In this document: positions 6,558-15,415 of the stretch, in pieces
Layout of the letters: each line of letters opens with the position of its first letter
How positions within the stretch are numbered: position 1 is the stretch's first letter
Assembly (NCBI GenBank): GCA_046345275.1
Contig: JBKDJY010000001.1
Coordinates: 1-59,637, forward strand
Length of the DNA stretch: 59,637 nt
Direction: 5' to 3'
Source: UBA4416 sp046345275
GTDB lineage: Bacteria > Bacteroidota > Bacteroidia > B-17B0 > Aurantibacillaceae
Made by a program: the position numbers and the translations under genes
The notes under the pieces: model-generated
What the model saw: the letters and a program-made list of their open reading frames with translations, nothing else
The model's database searches: none
What the model was told of the DNA's origin: nothing

Positions 6558-8267
6558 CTATTCCGAAATTCTAATTTCTTCTATTAACAGCTGAATGTTT
6601 GTTTGTCCTCTAAATTCGTTTTCTTTTATTTTATATACAATATCAACTGGAATTTTTCTTTGAAGAAAATTTAAAAAATCGCCCTTATTAAATGCAATGG
6701 CCTCAATTTTTGTGAAAATCGTATTTGGCTGATATACTTCTAACTTTAAATGATTTTGCCCAACTATTCTAGCAAATCCAGTATCCAACACATTTTTGCT
6801 GTAAAATATTGGCGTCATATTTTGTGGTCCATGCGGCGCAAATTGTTTTAAAATGCGAATAAGTTTTTCATTGATGTCATCTAAATTTAACTCCAAATCA
6901 ATTTCAATACTGGGCAATAGCATCTCTTCTTTGATTGTTCTTGATACTTCATTTTCGAAAGCGTCTATAAACGATTTAACGTTTTCAGGTTTCATGGTTA
7001 AACCAGCTGCATATTTATGACCTCCAAATTGTTCTAACAAATGGTTACAACGTTCAATTGTGGCATGAACATCAAAATCTTTTACGCTCCTCGCCGAACC
7101 TGTTACTAAACCATTAGATAAAGTTAAAACAATGGTAGGTTTATAAAATTTTTCCACTAATCTAGAAGCCACTATACCTACAACACCTTTATGCCAAGTT
7201 GGATTGTATAATACAATTGATTTTTTGAATGGCGTGATGGGATCCGATTCGAGCGTTTCAATCGCTTCGTCAGTAATATTTATATCTAAATCTCTGCGGT
7301 GTAAATTTGTATCATTAATTTTTGATGAAAAAGCAGAAGCTTCTTCGCTACAAGAAATCAATAATTCAACGGCTTTAGATCCTTGTTCAATTCTGCCAGC
7401 TGCATTAATTCTTGGCGCAATAATAAATACAAGCGTACTAATGTCTATTTCTTTATTGTCAGTTTTTCCAAATGCTAAGAGCGCTTTAATGCCTGGTCGA
7501 GGATTTGAATTTAATAGCTTTAAACCAAAATGCGCTAACACTCTGTTCTCTCCAGTAATTGGAACGACATCTGCAGCAATACTGGTGGCAACCAAATCTA
7601 GGTAACTAAATACAGTTTCAAGATCTATTTTGTTTTTTATAGAATATGCTTGAGCCAATTTAAAACCAATGCCACAACCTGATAATTCCTTATATAGGTA
7701 AAGGCAATCTGTTTGTTTTGGATCCAAAACAGCAATTGCTTTTGGAATTTCGTCTCCTGGCAAGTGGTGATCACAAATAATAAAATCAATATTTTTGTTG
7801 GTTGCATAGTCAATTTTATCATTGGCTTTTATGCCACAATCCAATGCAATGATTAATGAAAAATTATTTTCTTTTGCATAATCAATGCTTTTAAATGAAA
7901 TGCCATATCCTTCGGTGTTTCGATCTGGAATGTAATATCTTAAGTCTTTTAAATACGATTTGAAAAAGCTGTAAACTAACGCTACAGCCGTTGTTCCATC
8001 CACATCATAATCGCCAAAAATTAAAACTTTTTCATTATTTATAACCGCTTTGTTGATTCGTGAAATTGCCGTTTCCATTCCCTTCATCAAAAAAGGATCA
8101 TGTAAATCATTTAAACTGGGGCGAAAAAATGTTTTAGCTTTCTCAAAATTCGAAATGCCACGTAGTGCGAGTAATTTTGCTATGACATCGTTCACTAGCA
8201 AACTCGTTTTTAATTCGGAAATAATTTCTGGAAAATGATGATTATGTATGATCCATTTTTTTTTCAA
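6558..8267 (-). CDS. recJ: single-stranded-DNA-specific 5'-3' exonuclease RecJ
   Basis: 569 residues, typical RecJ length. The DHH phosphoesterase motifs are in place: motif I FGDYDVDGTTA at residues 85-93, the LDCG motif near 142-145, and CDHHLPGDEIP with the DHH at 166-168. The DHHA1 domain follows, with FGGHKYAAGLTM and GSARSVKDFDVHATIE, and then an OB-like C-terminal domain. RecJ degrades single-stranded DNA with Mn2+/Mg2+ in RecF-pathway recombination, base-excision and mismatch repair. It lies in a same-strand run yebC-type, recJ, porQ with gaps of 73 and 56 bp and could be co-transcribed. Confidence 0.97.
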   Translation of the reverse strand: MKKKWIIHNHHFPEIISELKTSLLVNDVIAKLLALRGISNFEKAKTFFRPSLNDLHDPFLMKGMETAISRINKAVINNEKVLIFGDYDVDGTTAVALVYSFFKSYLKDLRYYIPDRNTEGYGISFKSIDYAKENNFSLIIALDCGIKANDKIDYATNKNIDFIICDHHLPGDEIPKAIAVLDPKQTDCLYLYKELSGCGIGFKLAQAYSIKNKIDLETVFSYLDLVATSIAADVVPITGENRVLAHFGLKLLNSNPRPGIKALLAFGKTDNKEIDISTLVFIIAPRINAAGRIEQGSKAVELLISCSEEASAFSSKINDTNLHRRDLDINITDEAIETLESDPITPFKKSIVLYNPTWHKGVVGIVASRLVEKFYKPTIVLTLSNGLVTGSARSVKDFDVHATIERCNHLLEQFGGHKYAAGLTMKPENVKSFIDAFENEVSRTIKEEMLLPSIEIDLELNLDDINEKLIRILKQFAPHGPQNMTPIFYSKNVLDTGFARIVGQNHLKLEVYQPNTIFTKIEAIAFNKGDFLNFLQRKIPVDIVYKIKENEFRGQTNIQLLIEEIRISE

Positions 8268-8340
8268 TGTTTTTTATATTTTTTATATCGTTAAAATCTA
8301 TTGAAAACAGAAAGCTCAAACGTGAATGTAAAAAAAATTC

Positions 8341-9054
8341 TCAGGCGATATTATGATAAACAGACATGATGTCGTCATCATCTTCCATTTTATTAATCAT
8401 TTTTTCAAACTCAAGTTCTTGTTCTTCGGTTAATTCCTTGGTAGTATTCGGAATAAATGTTTTAATGGTTTCTTTTACCACATATTTATTTTCTTCTAAG
8501 CCAGATTGCATTAATCCGAAATCATTAAAAGCAACTTGAATTATTAACTCATTGTTTTCGTCATCCCATGTTAATTCTTCGGCACCATAATCAATTAAAT
8601 TCAGTTCCACATCATCTTTATTTAAGCCAGTACTATCTATTTTAAATAATCCTTTGCGATCAAACATAAAACTCACTGAACCAGTGGTGCCAACTGAACC
8701 GTTTGATCTGCTAAAATAAAGCCTTAAATTGGCAATTGTGCGAGTGGGATTATCAGTGGCACATTCAACCAATACAGGCACCCCGAAAGGACCATAGCCT
8801 TCATAAATAACTTCATCATAACTGCTGGTATCTCTTTCAGAAGCGCGTTTAATGGCAGAATCAATATTTGCTTTTGGCATATTTACAGCTTTCGCGTTTG
8901 CGATACATATCCTTAAGCGTGGATTTAAATCAGGGTGTGGGCCACCAGCTTTAACGGCCATCACTATTTCCTTACCAATTTTTGTAAATTGCTTTGCCAT
9001 TTTAGCATAGCGTTTAAACATCGTTGCTTTGCGGGTTTGAAAAATACGTCCCAT
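8341..9054 (-). CDS. YebC/PmpR family transcription or translation factor
   Basis: 237 residues, normal for the family. The N-terminus MGRIFQTRKATMFKRYAKMA and the following AGGPHPDLNPRLRICIANAK and MPKANIDSAIKRA segments are diagnostic. EVIYEGYGPFGVPVLVECAT and the GSVGTTGSVSFMF segment complete the three-domain fold. Members act as DNA-binding regulators or, in recent work on YebC, as ribosome-associated factors that help translate proline stretches; the sequence does not decide between them. A divergent promoter region separates it from the next plus-strand gene. Confidence 0.95.
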   Translation of the reverse strand: MGRIFQTRKATMFKRYAKMAKQFTKIGKEIVMAVKAGGPHPDLNPRLRICIANAKAVNMPKANIDSAIKRASERDTSSYDEVIYEGYGPFGVPVLVECATDNPTRTIANLRLYFSRSNGSVGTTGSVSFMFDRKGLFKIDSTGLNKDDVELNLIDYGAEELTWDDENNELIIQVAFNDFGLMQSGLEENKYVVKETIKTFIPNTTKELTEEQELEFEKMINKMEDDDDIMSVYHNIA

Positions 9055-9082
9055 AAAAAATCTTAAAAAAATATAATTTCGA

Positions 9083-9090
9083 CAAATTTA
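9083..9090 (-). promoter_or_regulatory. -7 box for the YebC-family gene
   Basis: TAAATTTG on the minus strand, 29 bp before the ATG at 9054. It matches TAnnTTTG and gives a leader of about 20 nt. Confidence 0.5.
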
Positions 9091-9115
9091 GAATAAAAAA
9101 CAGGATACTTTAAAT

Positions 9116-9123
9116 TACATTTG
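9116..9123 (+). promoter_or_regulatory. -7 box for the small gene at 9142
   Basis: TACATTTG, 18 bp before the ATG at 9142. A TTG at 9121 that could be read as an earlier start lies inside this box, so it would be upstream of the transcript; this decides the start. Confidence 0.5.
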
Positions 9124-9141
9124 TCTTTATTAACTCACATC

Positions 9142-9456
9142 ATGGACTCAACTCAAAGTGAAAACGTTTTTCAAGTTCACATCCAATTGCCAAAGGTTTT
9201 TACATCGAAATTTACTTCTTTAATTCCAAAGCAAAGAGCTAAGGTAAATCAACTACTCGAAAAGCAAATTATCTTAAATTATGCTTTAGATATCAGCCGT
9301 GAAAATTTATGGATAACAATAAGAGCAAAAAATCAATTAGAGGTGATGGATATTTTGGCAACTTTTCCGATTATAAAAGATGTACAAGTTGATATTTTCG
9401 AACTGGCATTTTTTGACACCGCTCCCATTAACTTTCCTCATATCATCCTGAATTAA
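9142..9456 (+). CDS. small dimeric alpha-beta-barrel-like protein (muconolactone isomerase-like)
   Basis: 104 residues from the ATG. The pattern is a ferredoxin-like strand-helix-strand fold: FQVHIQLPKVFTSKFTSLIP, a helix rich in K/Q, LWITIRAKNQLEVMDILATF, then IKDVQVDIFELAFFD. The short final strand (VQVDIFELAFFD) after a xxDILATFP helix recalls the muconolactone delta-isomerase/YciI-like group of small cytosolic proteins, but no catalytic residue can be assigned. It is monocistronic, between the divergent YebC-family gene and convergent nadC (10 bp between stops). A conserved hypothetical protein is the safe label. Confidence 0.6.
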   Translation: MDSTQSENVFQVHIQLPKVFTSKFTSLIPKQRAKVNQLLEKQIILNYALDISRENLWITIRAKNQLEVMDILATFPIIKDVQVDIFELAFFDTAPINFPHIILN

Positions 9457-9466
9457 TTGCTAAAAA

Positions 9467-10348
9467 TTATTTGATGGCTTTTAAACTTAAGTCTAAGCTT
9501 TTAACATGGTGCGTTAATGCTCCAACTGATATATAATTGACGCCACATTTGGCGTAATTTGCTATGGTTTTCTCTGTAATGCCGCCAGAACTTTCAATCT
9601 CAATAGATTTTCCAATTAATGAAACAGCTTTCTTAGTTTCAGATAATGAAAAATTATCAAGCATGATGCGATGGAAACTTCCTTTTTTGAGTTTCAAAAT
9701 AGTCTTCACATCACTTAAAGATCTCGTTTCAACTTCTATGGGTAATTTCTTTTTTGTTTTTTTGAGATATAAATTAGCCGCATTAATGGCTTCAATAATG
9801 CCTCCCGCAAAGTCTATGTGATTATCTTTTATCATGATCATATCATATAGTCCAAAACGGTGATTGGCTCCGCCACCTATTACTACAGCCCATTTTTCAA
9901 AGAAACGGAAATTTGGAGTGGTTTTTCTTGTATCAATTACTTTAGCTTTAGTCCCGATGCATAAATTTTGCAAATGGTTTGTTTTGGTGGCAATGGCACT
10001 CATTCTTTGCATCACGTTTAACACCAAGCGTTCAGCAATTAATAATTTATGGACGTTTCCTTCGATGGTAAACGCAACATCCCCTTTTTTTACATTACTA
10101 CCGTCTTTAATTAATTCAGTAAATTTAAATTTTGGATTGATGGTTTTAAAAATATTTTTTGCGGCTTCAATTCCTGCAATAATGCCATTTTCTTTAACCA
10201 GCAATTGGCATTTTCCGGTTTGTTTTTTTGAAATAATGGCCAAAGATGTATGATCGCCATCTAGCACATCTTCTATCAATGAAGTCCTAACAAATTGAGA
10301 TAAACTAAAATGTTTTTTATGAAGCTCAAAATAATTACTCATTCTCAA
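9467..10348 (-). CDS. nadC: nicotinate-nucleotide pyrophosphorylase (carboxylating)
   Basis: 293 residues, normal length. NadC makes nicotinate mononucleotide from quinolinate and PRPP in de novo NAD synthesis, in the cytosol. Diagnostic segments are EDVLDGDHTSLAI near the N-terminus, ERLVLNVMQRMSAIATKT, KVIDTRKTTPNFRFFEKWAV, and GGGANHRFGLYDMIMIKDNH. Further on are PIEVETRSL, RIMLDNFS and ESSGGITEKTI. The start overlaps the end of the DUF4783 gene upstream by 14 bp, so the two are one operon; that pairing is common in Bacteroidota. Confidence 0.96.
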   Translation of the reverse strand: MRMSNYFELHKKHFSLSQFVRTSLIEDVLDGDHTSLAIISKKQTGKCQLLVKENGIIAGIEAAKNIFKTINPKFKFTELIKDGSNVKKGDVAFTIEGNVHKLLIAERLVLNVMQRMSAIATKTNHLQNLCIGTKAKVIDTRKTTPNFRFFEKWAVVIGGGANHRFGLYDMIMIKDNHIDFAGGIIEAINAANLYLKKTKKKLPIEVETRSLSDVKTILKLKKGSFHRIMLDNFSLSETKKAVSLIGKSIEIESSGGITEKTIANYAKCGVNYISVGALTHHVKSLDLSLKAIK

Positions 10349-10703
10349 TTCTAAATTGCGAAATTAAATTACCCCTCACTAATATTGAAATCCTGAATTT
10401 TCCAATAATGGTATCTAATTTTCCTGTGATAAATTGTTGATTGAAATTAGCCAAGCTTGTGTGAGATGCTTGATATCCTTTAACCTTTAACTTTGCAAAA
10501 AAATCTTCAATAATTGCTTGGGCTTTTGATTTACTTACAAAATCTTCTTGATTTAATACTTTAAGGGATGTTTTCTCAGAAAAGAATTTAATAATTTCTT
10601 CCGTTTTCACAACTTTTAGGGCATCCGCTATTTCATCATCTATTTCCTGAACGGAAAAAGAAAATAACAAAAGACTCATAAACATCATTACATAAATCTT
10701 CAT
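10335..10703 (-). CDS. DUF4783 family exported protein
   Basis: 122 residues. The N-terminus MKIYVMMFMSLLLFSFSVQE is a signal peptide (no lipobox cysteine), so the mature part is periplasmic or envelope-located. The rest is one small domain of the NTF2-like type assigned to DUF4783 in Bacteroidota: a helix pair (DEIADALKVVKTEEIIKFFS), a SKAQAIIEDFFAKLK helix, and three or four strands ending in GNLISQFRIENE. Function is unknown. It overlaps nadC and is probably the first gene of that operon; the reason for the coupling to NAD synthesis is not known. Confidence 0.8.
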   Translation of the reverse strand: MKIYVMMFMSLLLFSFSVQEIDDEIADALKVVKTEEIIKFFSEKTSLKVLNQEDFVSKSKAQAIIEDFFAKLKVKGYQASHTSLANFNQQFITGKLDTIIGKFRISILVRGNLISQFRIENE

Positions 10704-10793
10704 ACCGTTTAGGATCTAAAAGAAGTACGGTTTTGAAACCGAAATATTGCTCTCTTTTTTTGATAACATAAATATAATAACTTTCCTGCAAAA

Positions 10794-11636
10794 TTATTCA
10801 AAAGCTATTGCTGTTTGTGTTTCAATTTTAGGATAAAAAACACCAATGATTACAAATGGATTTCTTCCTCTACGCATATGCCACTCACGAGTTGTGCCAA
10901 GAAATAAGTACAAATCTTTTTTATTTAAAAATTCTTTTTCATATCTCTGTCGTACTTTTTCTAATGCAATAGCTTCAACGCCCTCAGCTGATTTTAGACA
11001 GTTCCAAAATAACGCTCCAATTTCCCAATCTTCAATCATTAATCTACTGACTGTTCCATCTTCATCTTTAAACTTATAATAAAATTTATACGGTAGTTTT
11101 GGAATTAATTCTCTTTGTTCTTTTTTATCTGGCTCTCCAAAGGTCATTTGAAGTTGATTGATTTGTTCGCGCCATTCTTTTTTCCATTCTCTTTCGTCTT
11201 CTTCAATTTCAAATCCTAAAAATTCAGTAGGCTTAAAAGTAGCAAGTGAAATGTTAGTTGGCGCTTGAGAATCTGAGATTAATTTAGTAAGGTTTGTATA
11301 TACGTTTGCAGTACAATATTTTTTTCTTTCTGACCAATTATTTTCAGTTCCTATTTTTCCAGAAACAGACATATCTTGAAATCCATAATTTGAAGGGGAA
11401 TGACTTTCAGGACGAAAATCGTCAGTACGTTTTTTTAAATCAAGCTCAATCCAGTTATATTTAAACGACTCAAGTTTACCGTCTTTTCGAAGACCTTTTA
11501 AAAACTGAAGAGGAACAGGATATATTCGGATCCATTGCCCATTTTCTAAAACACCAGCTGTACAAACTAATTCATCATAACTACGAGACGGAAGAGGGTA
11601 TGTAGTAACAGTTATTAATACCTTTTGTATAGCCAT
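10794..11636 (-). CDS. conserved hypothetical protein co-transcribed with a DUF488 protein
   Basis: 280 residues without signal peptide or membrane helix. The N-terminus is characteristic: VLITVTTYPLPSRSYDELVC, then TAGVLENGQWIRIYPVPLQF, which reads like a small beta-barrel domain. A charged helical middle (EEDEREWKKEWREQINQLQ) follows, and the C-terminal half has LFWNCLKSAEG and LYLFLGTTREWHMRRGRNPF, then VIIGVFYP. I have seen this family adjacent to DUF488 genes, but no function is established that I can name. It follows the DUF488 gene by 7 bp, so the two form an operon and probably a functional pair, with the RloC-like ATPase just upstream. A defence or nucleic-acid-related role is inferred from context only. 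Confidence 0.7.
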   Translation of the reverse strand: MAIQKVLITVTTYPLPSRSYDELVCTAGVLENGQWIRIYPVPLQFLKGLRKDGKLESFKYNWIELDLKKRTDDFRPESHSPSNYGFQDMSVSGKIGTENNWSERKKYCTANVYTNLTKLISDSQAPTNISLATFKPTEFLGFEIEEDEREWKKEWREQINQLQMTFGEPDKKEQRELIPKLPYKFYYKFKDEDGTVSRLMIEDWEIGALFWNCLKSAEGVEAIALEKVRQRYEKEFLNKKDLYLFLGTTREWHMRRGRNPFVIIGVFYPKIETQTAIAFE

Positions 11637-11643
11637 TTTCGCA

Positions 11644-12528
11644 CTAAATATGTTTTACTTCGTAATTAAAGCCTTGTAAATGTTCGATTGATTCGGCTAG
11701 ATGTTTACGATGGCACTGACAAATATTTGCTTCAAAACAAGTTAATGCAATGCGTTTGTGTTCCTTTAATAAATCTAAAATAATATTTTGAGTAGCAATT
11801 GTTTTAGTTAAATTGTTTTTGCGATAAACTGCAAATAATTTATCGTAATCACTTTGTGTATTTAATTCTTGTCGTTGTTCGGATTGTATACCAACATCAG
11901 GAAAGTGCATATATTGTATGCCTAAACTTTCACAGTATCTTTTAAGTAGAGTTTTACTAAAGCCAAATTTCATACTTAAAGGGTTATTACGAACGTCTAT
12001 TAAAATTTTAACGTCATTTTTAAGTAAGCGATTTAAGTATTCTTCTAAAGAAATGCCCTCATAACCAATTGTAAATAGAATTGATTTGTTACTATTAGGA
12101 ATGTTCTTAATGACTTTATTTAATTCATCTTGGTTGAGTATTTTTCCTGCAATTTCACTTTTTGTAGCCCAATATGGAAAATTCACATAAGTATGCTTTG
12201 TGAGTGTTTTTGTATCCATTTTACCATACAATAACTTAATTTGTTGAATAAGTTTTCTATCGGCTTCTTTTAAGGTTGTTAAATAATTTGTAGTATCAGT
12301 TTTAGTAAATGTTTTTGTATCTTCCAATAACATTCCTTTAGATGCCATCGTTGTTAAATCAGCATTGGCAGAATAAGAATAACAACCAAACTTATAAGGA
12401 ACAAAATCATATTCTGCTTTCTCTTGTTGTTTGGTAAATAAAAACAGTAATTTTTGAAGCCTAATTTTTTCTAATTGACCATCAAATAATTGTAAAAGGG
12501 ATAATATAACTTTTCGTCTGTAAAACAT
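11644..12528 (-). CDS. DUF488 protein with an antitoxin-like (Panacea/DUF4065-type) N-terminal domain
   Basis: 294 residues in two parts. Residues about 1-130 begin MFYRRKVILSLLQLFDGQLE, then KIRLQKLLFLFT and DFVPYKFGCYSYSA. That is the pattern of the SocA/Panacea-like (DUF4065) helical domain found in antitoxins and phage proteins (family recall; divergent). Residues about 150-294 are a full DUF488 domain: TIGYEGISLEEYL, ILIDVRNNPLSMKFGFSKTL, IQYMHFPDVGI, and the terminal LTCFEANICQCHRKHLAESI. The CxxxxxCxCHR cluster looks like a metal or catalytic site. DUF488 biochemistry is not established. Operon with the following gene (7-bp gap), and close to the RloC-like ATPase. Confidence 0.82.
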   Translation of the reverse strand: MFYRRKVILSLLQLFDGQLEKIRLQKLLFLFTKQQEKAEYDFVPYKFGCYSYSANADLTTMASKGMLLEDTKTFTKTDTTNYLTTLKEADRKLIQQIKLLYGKMDTKTLTKHTYVNFPYWATKSEIAGKILNQDELNKVIKNIPNSNKSILFTIGYEGISLEEYLNRLLKNDVKILIDVRNNPLSMKFGFSKTLLKRYCESLGIQYMHFPDVGIQSEQRQELNTQSDYDKLFAVYRKNNLTKTIATQNIILDLLKEHKRIALTCFEANICQCHRKHLAESIEHLQGFNYEVKHI

Positions 12529-12618
12529 AGGTTAAAGTTAGTAATAATTTAGGGACTAGAAATTGACTTTTTTTAAGTTATTTACAATGAATTGTTTTAA
12601 ATGTGTTCACAAAATGTG

Positions 12619-15054
12619 TTAGCTTGGTGTTGTAATTGCTGGCGGAATTGGATTTCTAACAGCATCAATAATAATTATGTATTTGTCTATGTGCTGCAAT
12701 AATTCGTTCAATGCGGAAGAAGCCTCTTTGTCTGCGTGCAGAAAGTTTGCATAATTACAGTATTTAAAAACCTTTTCAATTATGTCAAGGTCGGCATCCG
12801 TGAGTAATTTTATTTTGCTTTTTGCATCTTTAAGTCCACCAGTTATCGTTGAGAATTTATCTTCTTTGTTCCACATTAATAACTCGTTTTTTATAAAACG
12901 TTCAACTGATAATCGTAACAGATGACCATAGGTTACAGCAGCTTCCTCAAGGCTAAGAGTTCCTGCGGATGCTTTTGTAATTAGTGATTGATGACTTCCT
13001 TTCAATTGGGCGTGTAAGTCAAATTCAGTATCTACGTATATTAGAGAGCCTTTAAAAGCAATAGTGTTTTTTAAGATGCCAAATTTATTTGGATTTGGGT
13101 TTTCTTTTTTGATTAGATATTTGTAAAACAAGGGATGATGTGTGAAAACAAAAACCTGTGAGTAAACATTTACTTGTTCAAAAATTGCATCAGAAAAAAT
13201 TTTTAAATTGGAAGCGTCAAGGCTTGTAATTGGGTCATCGAATACCAATATTTTATTTCCTTTGTCTGCGTTGTTTTCATTAATTGCAAAAAAGAATGCT
13301 AATGAAATTAATTGTCTTTCACCCTCGGATAATCCAGTTTTTATATTTCTTTCTCGTCCTTTTAAGTCAAGTATTTTAAACGAAAAAGGAACTTCTGAGG
13401 TTGAGCCTGTAACCCGATTTGGCTCTAAGGTAAAAGAAAGATTAAACCTATTTAGAAACGTCATCATCTTTGATAAAATCAATGTCGGGGCTTGGGTAAG
13501 GATATATGCTTTCAAGCCATCTTTTGCGCCAACAGAGGCTAATCTTAATGTTTCTTTATCCTCTTTCAATTTATACCATTCCTTAATCAACGAATGATAA
13601 TTTTTGTCGAAATAATTTTTGAGGTCTGTAAGTTTAACGAGTTCGGGTTCCTTTTGTTGAATTTCTTGATTAATAGTTGCAACTTCGGAATACTTAGTTT
13701 TAAACTCAATTATTCTATCTGTATATTTCTTCAGTGATTGCGTAACAACCGCCAAAGCAATTTTAATGTCTTTTAAATGTGAAAAGATTGCATTGTAGTC
13801 TTTACTAAAGTCATACGTTTTATTGTCTATCGTTTTTAAATTTTCTAATGTAATTAGTAAATCATCAATAGCTTTTGGATAAGTTAAAATAGAATTTAGC
13901 TTTTCTTCAAGAGAAGAGCGTTCTATAAACGCTTCTGTGGTTTCTTCTTCGGGAGAATTTTCTGATGAAAATTTACCAACATTATAGTTTAACCAAAATT
14001 CTGATAAGACATTATAGGAGTGTGATATTTTGCTTGGAAGTTGAGAGGCATCCTTTTTTAAATCGCTTAAATTATTTTTAATTAACTCAATGTCCGCAAT
14101 GTACTTGGCTTTTTGTTCCTTATATGTTTGATTAAAAACAGATGAATAGGATTTTATAATTTCTACTTGTGATTTCAGAGATTGCAAACAAAAAGGGCAA
14201 CTGTCTTTATTCTCCGACGTTTCAATAATTTGAAGTCCTTTTTCAATAAATGCTTTGTGTTCAGAGATATGTTTAATTAGACTTTCACTTGCAAGCTTTG
14301 TCGAACTATCTTCTATTTTACGAGTAAATATTTCTTGAAATTCTGAAATTGGAAGAAGGTCTTTAGTAAGTGAAATTTCTTCTGGCGGATTAAAAGAGGA
14401 AACATTTGCTGTCTGATTTCTTCTTAGTTTTAGTTGTTCAATATCATTAGAAGCACTTTTGTGTTTATCATTGTTTGCATCTTTTAAAGCGATTAATTCT
14501 TCTTCGCTTTTATTTTTTAGAGTAACATAGATATCAAGGTCTTTTGGTAAAAATGACTGGGTTAATTTAATCGTATTTGCATCTTCAAAATCCTTTAACG
14601 CTTTTGCGGTGTCTTTTTCGGCTTGTTTTTTTCTGTTTGCTTCTGCATCAAGGTCTATTAATAATTTTCCAGCATTTTGGCTATGTTTATTTCTTTCATT
14701 ACTGCGCTCTCCGTTGGTATGAACATTTTCATCAATAAAAGTTTGGTCAAAAAACAAAATAGAATTTTTGGGTACGGAATTGTCCCAGGCATTTGCAGAA
14801 TAATTGTGTAAGTTGTTATCAATTTTTATTTGAATAGAATTTGGCTTTTCACAACTACTGCTAAATGGAGTATGCTGAGAAATATCTTTTAAAATTTCGC
14901 AAATGGAACTTTTGCCACTACCATTTTCGCCAAATAAAACATTATAAGGGCAAAAGGATTTTTCTCCTCCTGCATTGTCAATACAGAACTCCGACCATTT
15001 GAAATCAACAAATGATTTGTATTCCTTAATATGGTTTAGTTTCTTGATTTTCAT
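12619..15054 (-). CDS. RloC-like AAA/ABC ATPase with zinc hook, probable defence protein
   Basis: 811 residues with an SMC/Rad50-like layout. Walker A is FGENGSGKSS (41-50). Two coiled-coil arms meet at a zinc-hook motif CPFC (286-289). The ABC signature is LSEGERQLISLAF (575-587), Walker B is ILVFDDPITSLD (602-613), and the H-loop is THH (638-640). This is the AAA_13/RloC arrangement. The C-terminal domain has R714-x3-E718 and a later H773. In PrrC/RloC anticodon nucleases the active residues are an Arg-x3-Glu pair and a downstream His, so a tRNA-cleaving suicide response is possible, but the spacing to His is longer than in PrrC and this is inference. The next genes downstream are the DUF488 pair; upstream is a methyltransferase remnant. 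Confidence 0.8.
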   Translation of the reverse strand: MKIKKLNHIKEYKSFVDFKWSEFCIDNAGGEKSFCPYNVLFGENGSGKSSICEILKDISQHTPFSSSCEKPNSIQIKIDNNLHNYSANAWDNSVPKNSILFFDQTFIDENVHTNGERSNERNKHSQNAGKLLIDLDAEANRKKQAEKDTAKALKDFEDANTIKLTQSFLPKDLDIYVTLKNKSEEELIALKDANNDKHKSASNDIEQLKLRRNQTANVSSFNPPEEISLTKDLLPISEFQEIFTRKIEDSSTKLASESLIKHISEHKAFIEKGLQIIETSENKDSCPFCLQSLKSQVEIIKSYSSVFNQTYKEQKAKYIADIELIKNNLSDLKKDASQLPSKISHSYNVLSEFWLNYNVGKFSSENSPEEETTEAFIERSSLEEKLNSILTYPKAIDDLLITLENLKTIDNKTYDFSKDYNAIFSHLKDIKIALAVVTQSLKKYTDRIIEFKTKYSEVATINQEIQQKEPELVKLTDLKNYFDKNYHSLIKEWYKLKEDKETLRLASVGAKDGLKAYILTQAPTLILSKMMTFLNRFNLSFTLEPNRVTGSTSEVPFSFKILDLKGRERNIKTGLSEGERQLISLAFFFAINENNADKGNKILVFDDPITSLDASNLKIFSDAIFEQVNVYSQVFVFTHHPLFYKYLIKKENPNPNKFGILKNTIAFKGSLIYVDTEFDLHAQLKGSHQSLITKASAGTLSLEEAAVTYGHLLRLSVERFIKNELLMWNKEDKFSTITGGLKDAKSKIKLLTDADLDIIEKVFKYCNYANFLHADKEASSALNELLQHIDKYIIIIDAVRNPIPPAITTPS

Positions 15055-15169
15055 TTTTTACTTTTCTTCACTTTCTCTTTTGTAAATATATCGGCTGTGT
15101 ATTTTTCGTATAATTCAAATAAAAAAACTATTCGTTTGGCTTCGCTTGTAAATTGTTATTGTTACTTAT

Positions 15170-15415
15170 TTAATCTATTTGGACCAATTTGTATTTTAAT
15201 CCTTTTCTATTATCAACACCGATGTAATAGTAAATTAAACAATCATCCGATAATTTTACTTTTAGTAATTGATTACCATTTTTGTCAAAACATTTTTCAA
15301 ATGGAATATCTCGATAATGTAATGCTCCATTACCAAATTTTATTTTGCCTTTTGTTGGATTTCTGTAATACTCCAATGAATTTGGTGTTGATTGAAATTG
15401 TGAAATATGTGCCAT
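15170..15415 (-). CDS. small hypothetical protein upstream of the RloC-like gene
   Basis: 81 residues with a compact, folded-looking composition: GKIKFGNGALHYRDIPFEKC, then FDKNGNQLLKVKLSDDCLIY and a strand-like tail. No signal peptide or membrane helix. It is on the same strand as the RloC-like ATPase, 115 bp upstream, and could be a small partner of it. Another open frame covers the same bases on the opposite strand; I prefer this one for orientation and amino-acid content. No family recognised with certainty. Confidence 0.45.
   Translation of the reverse strand: MAHISQFQSTPNSLEYYRNPTKGKIKFGNGALHYRDIPFEKCFDKNGNQLLKVKLSDDCLIYYYIGVDNRKGLKYKLVQID

Noticed and set aside
12619..15054. Rad50 or SMC housekeeping protein
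   Set aside because: Length, the very early Walker A, the CPFC hook and the C-terminal extension beyond the ABC head fit AAA_13/RloC-like proteins; no Mre11 partner is adjacent.
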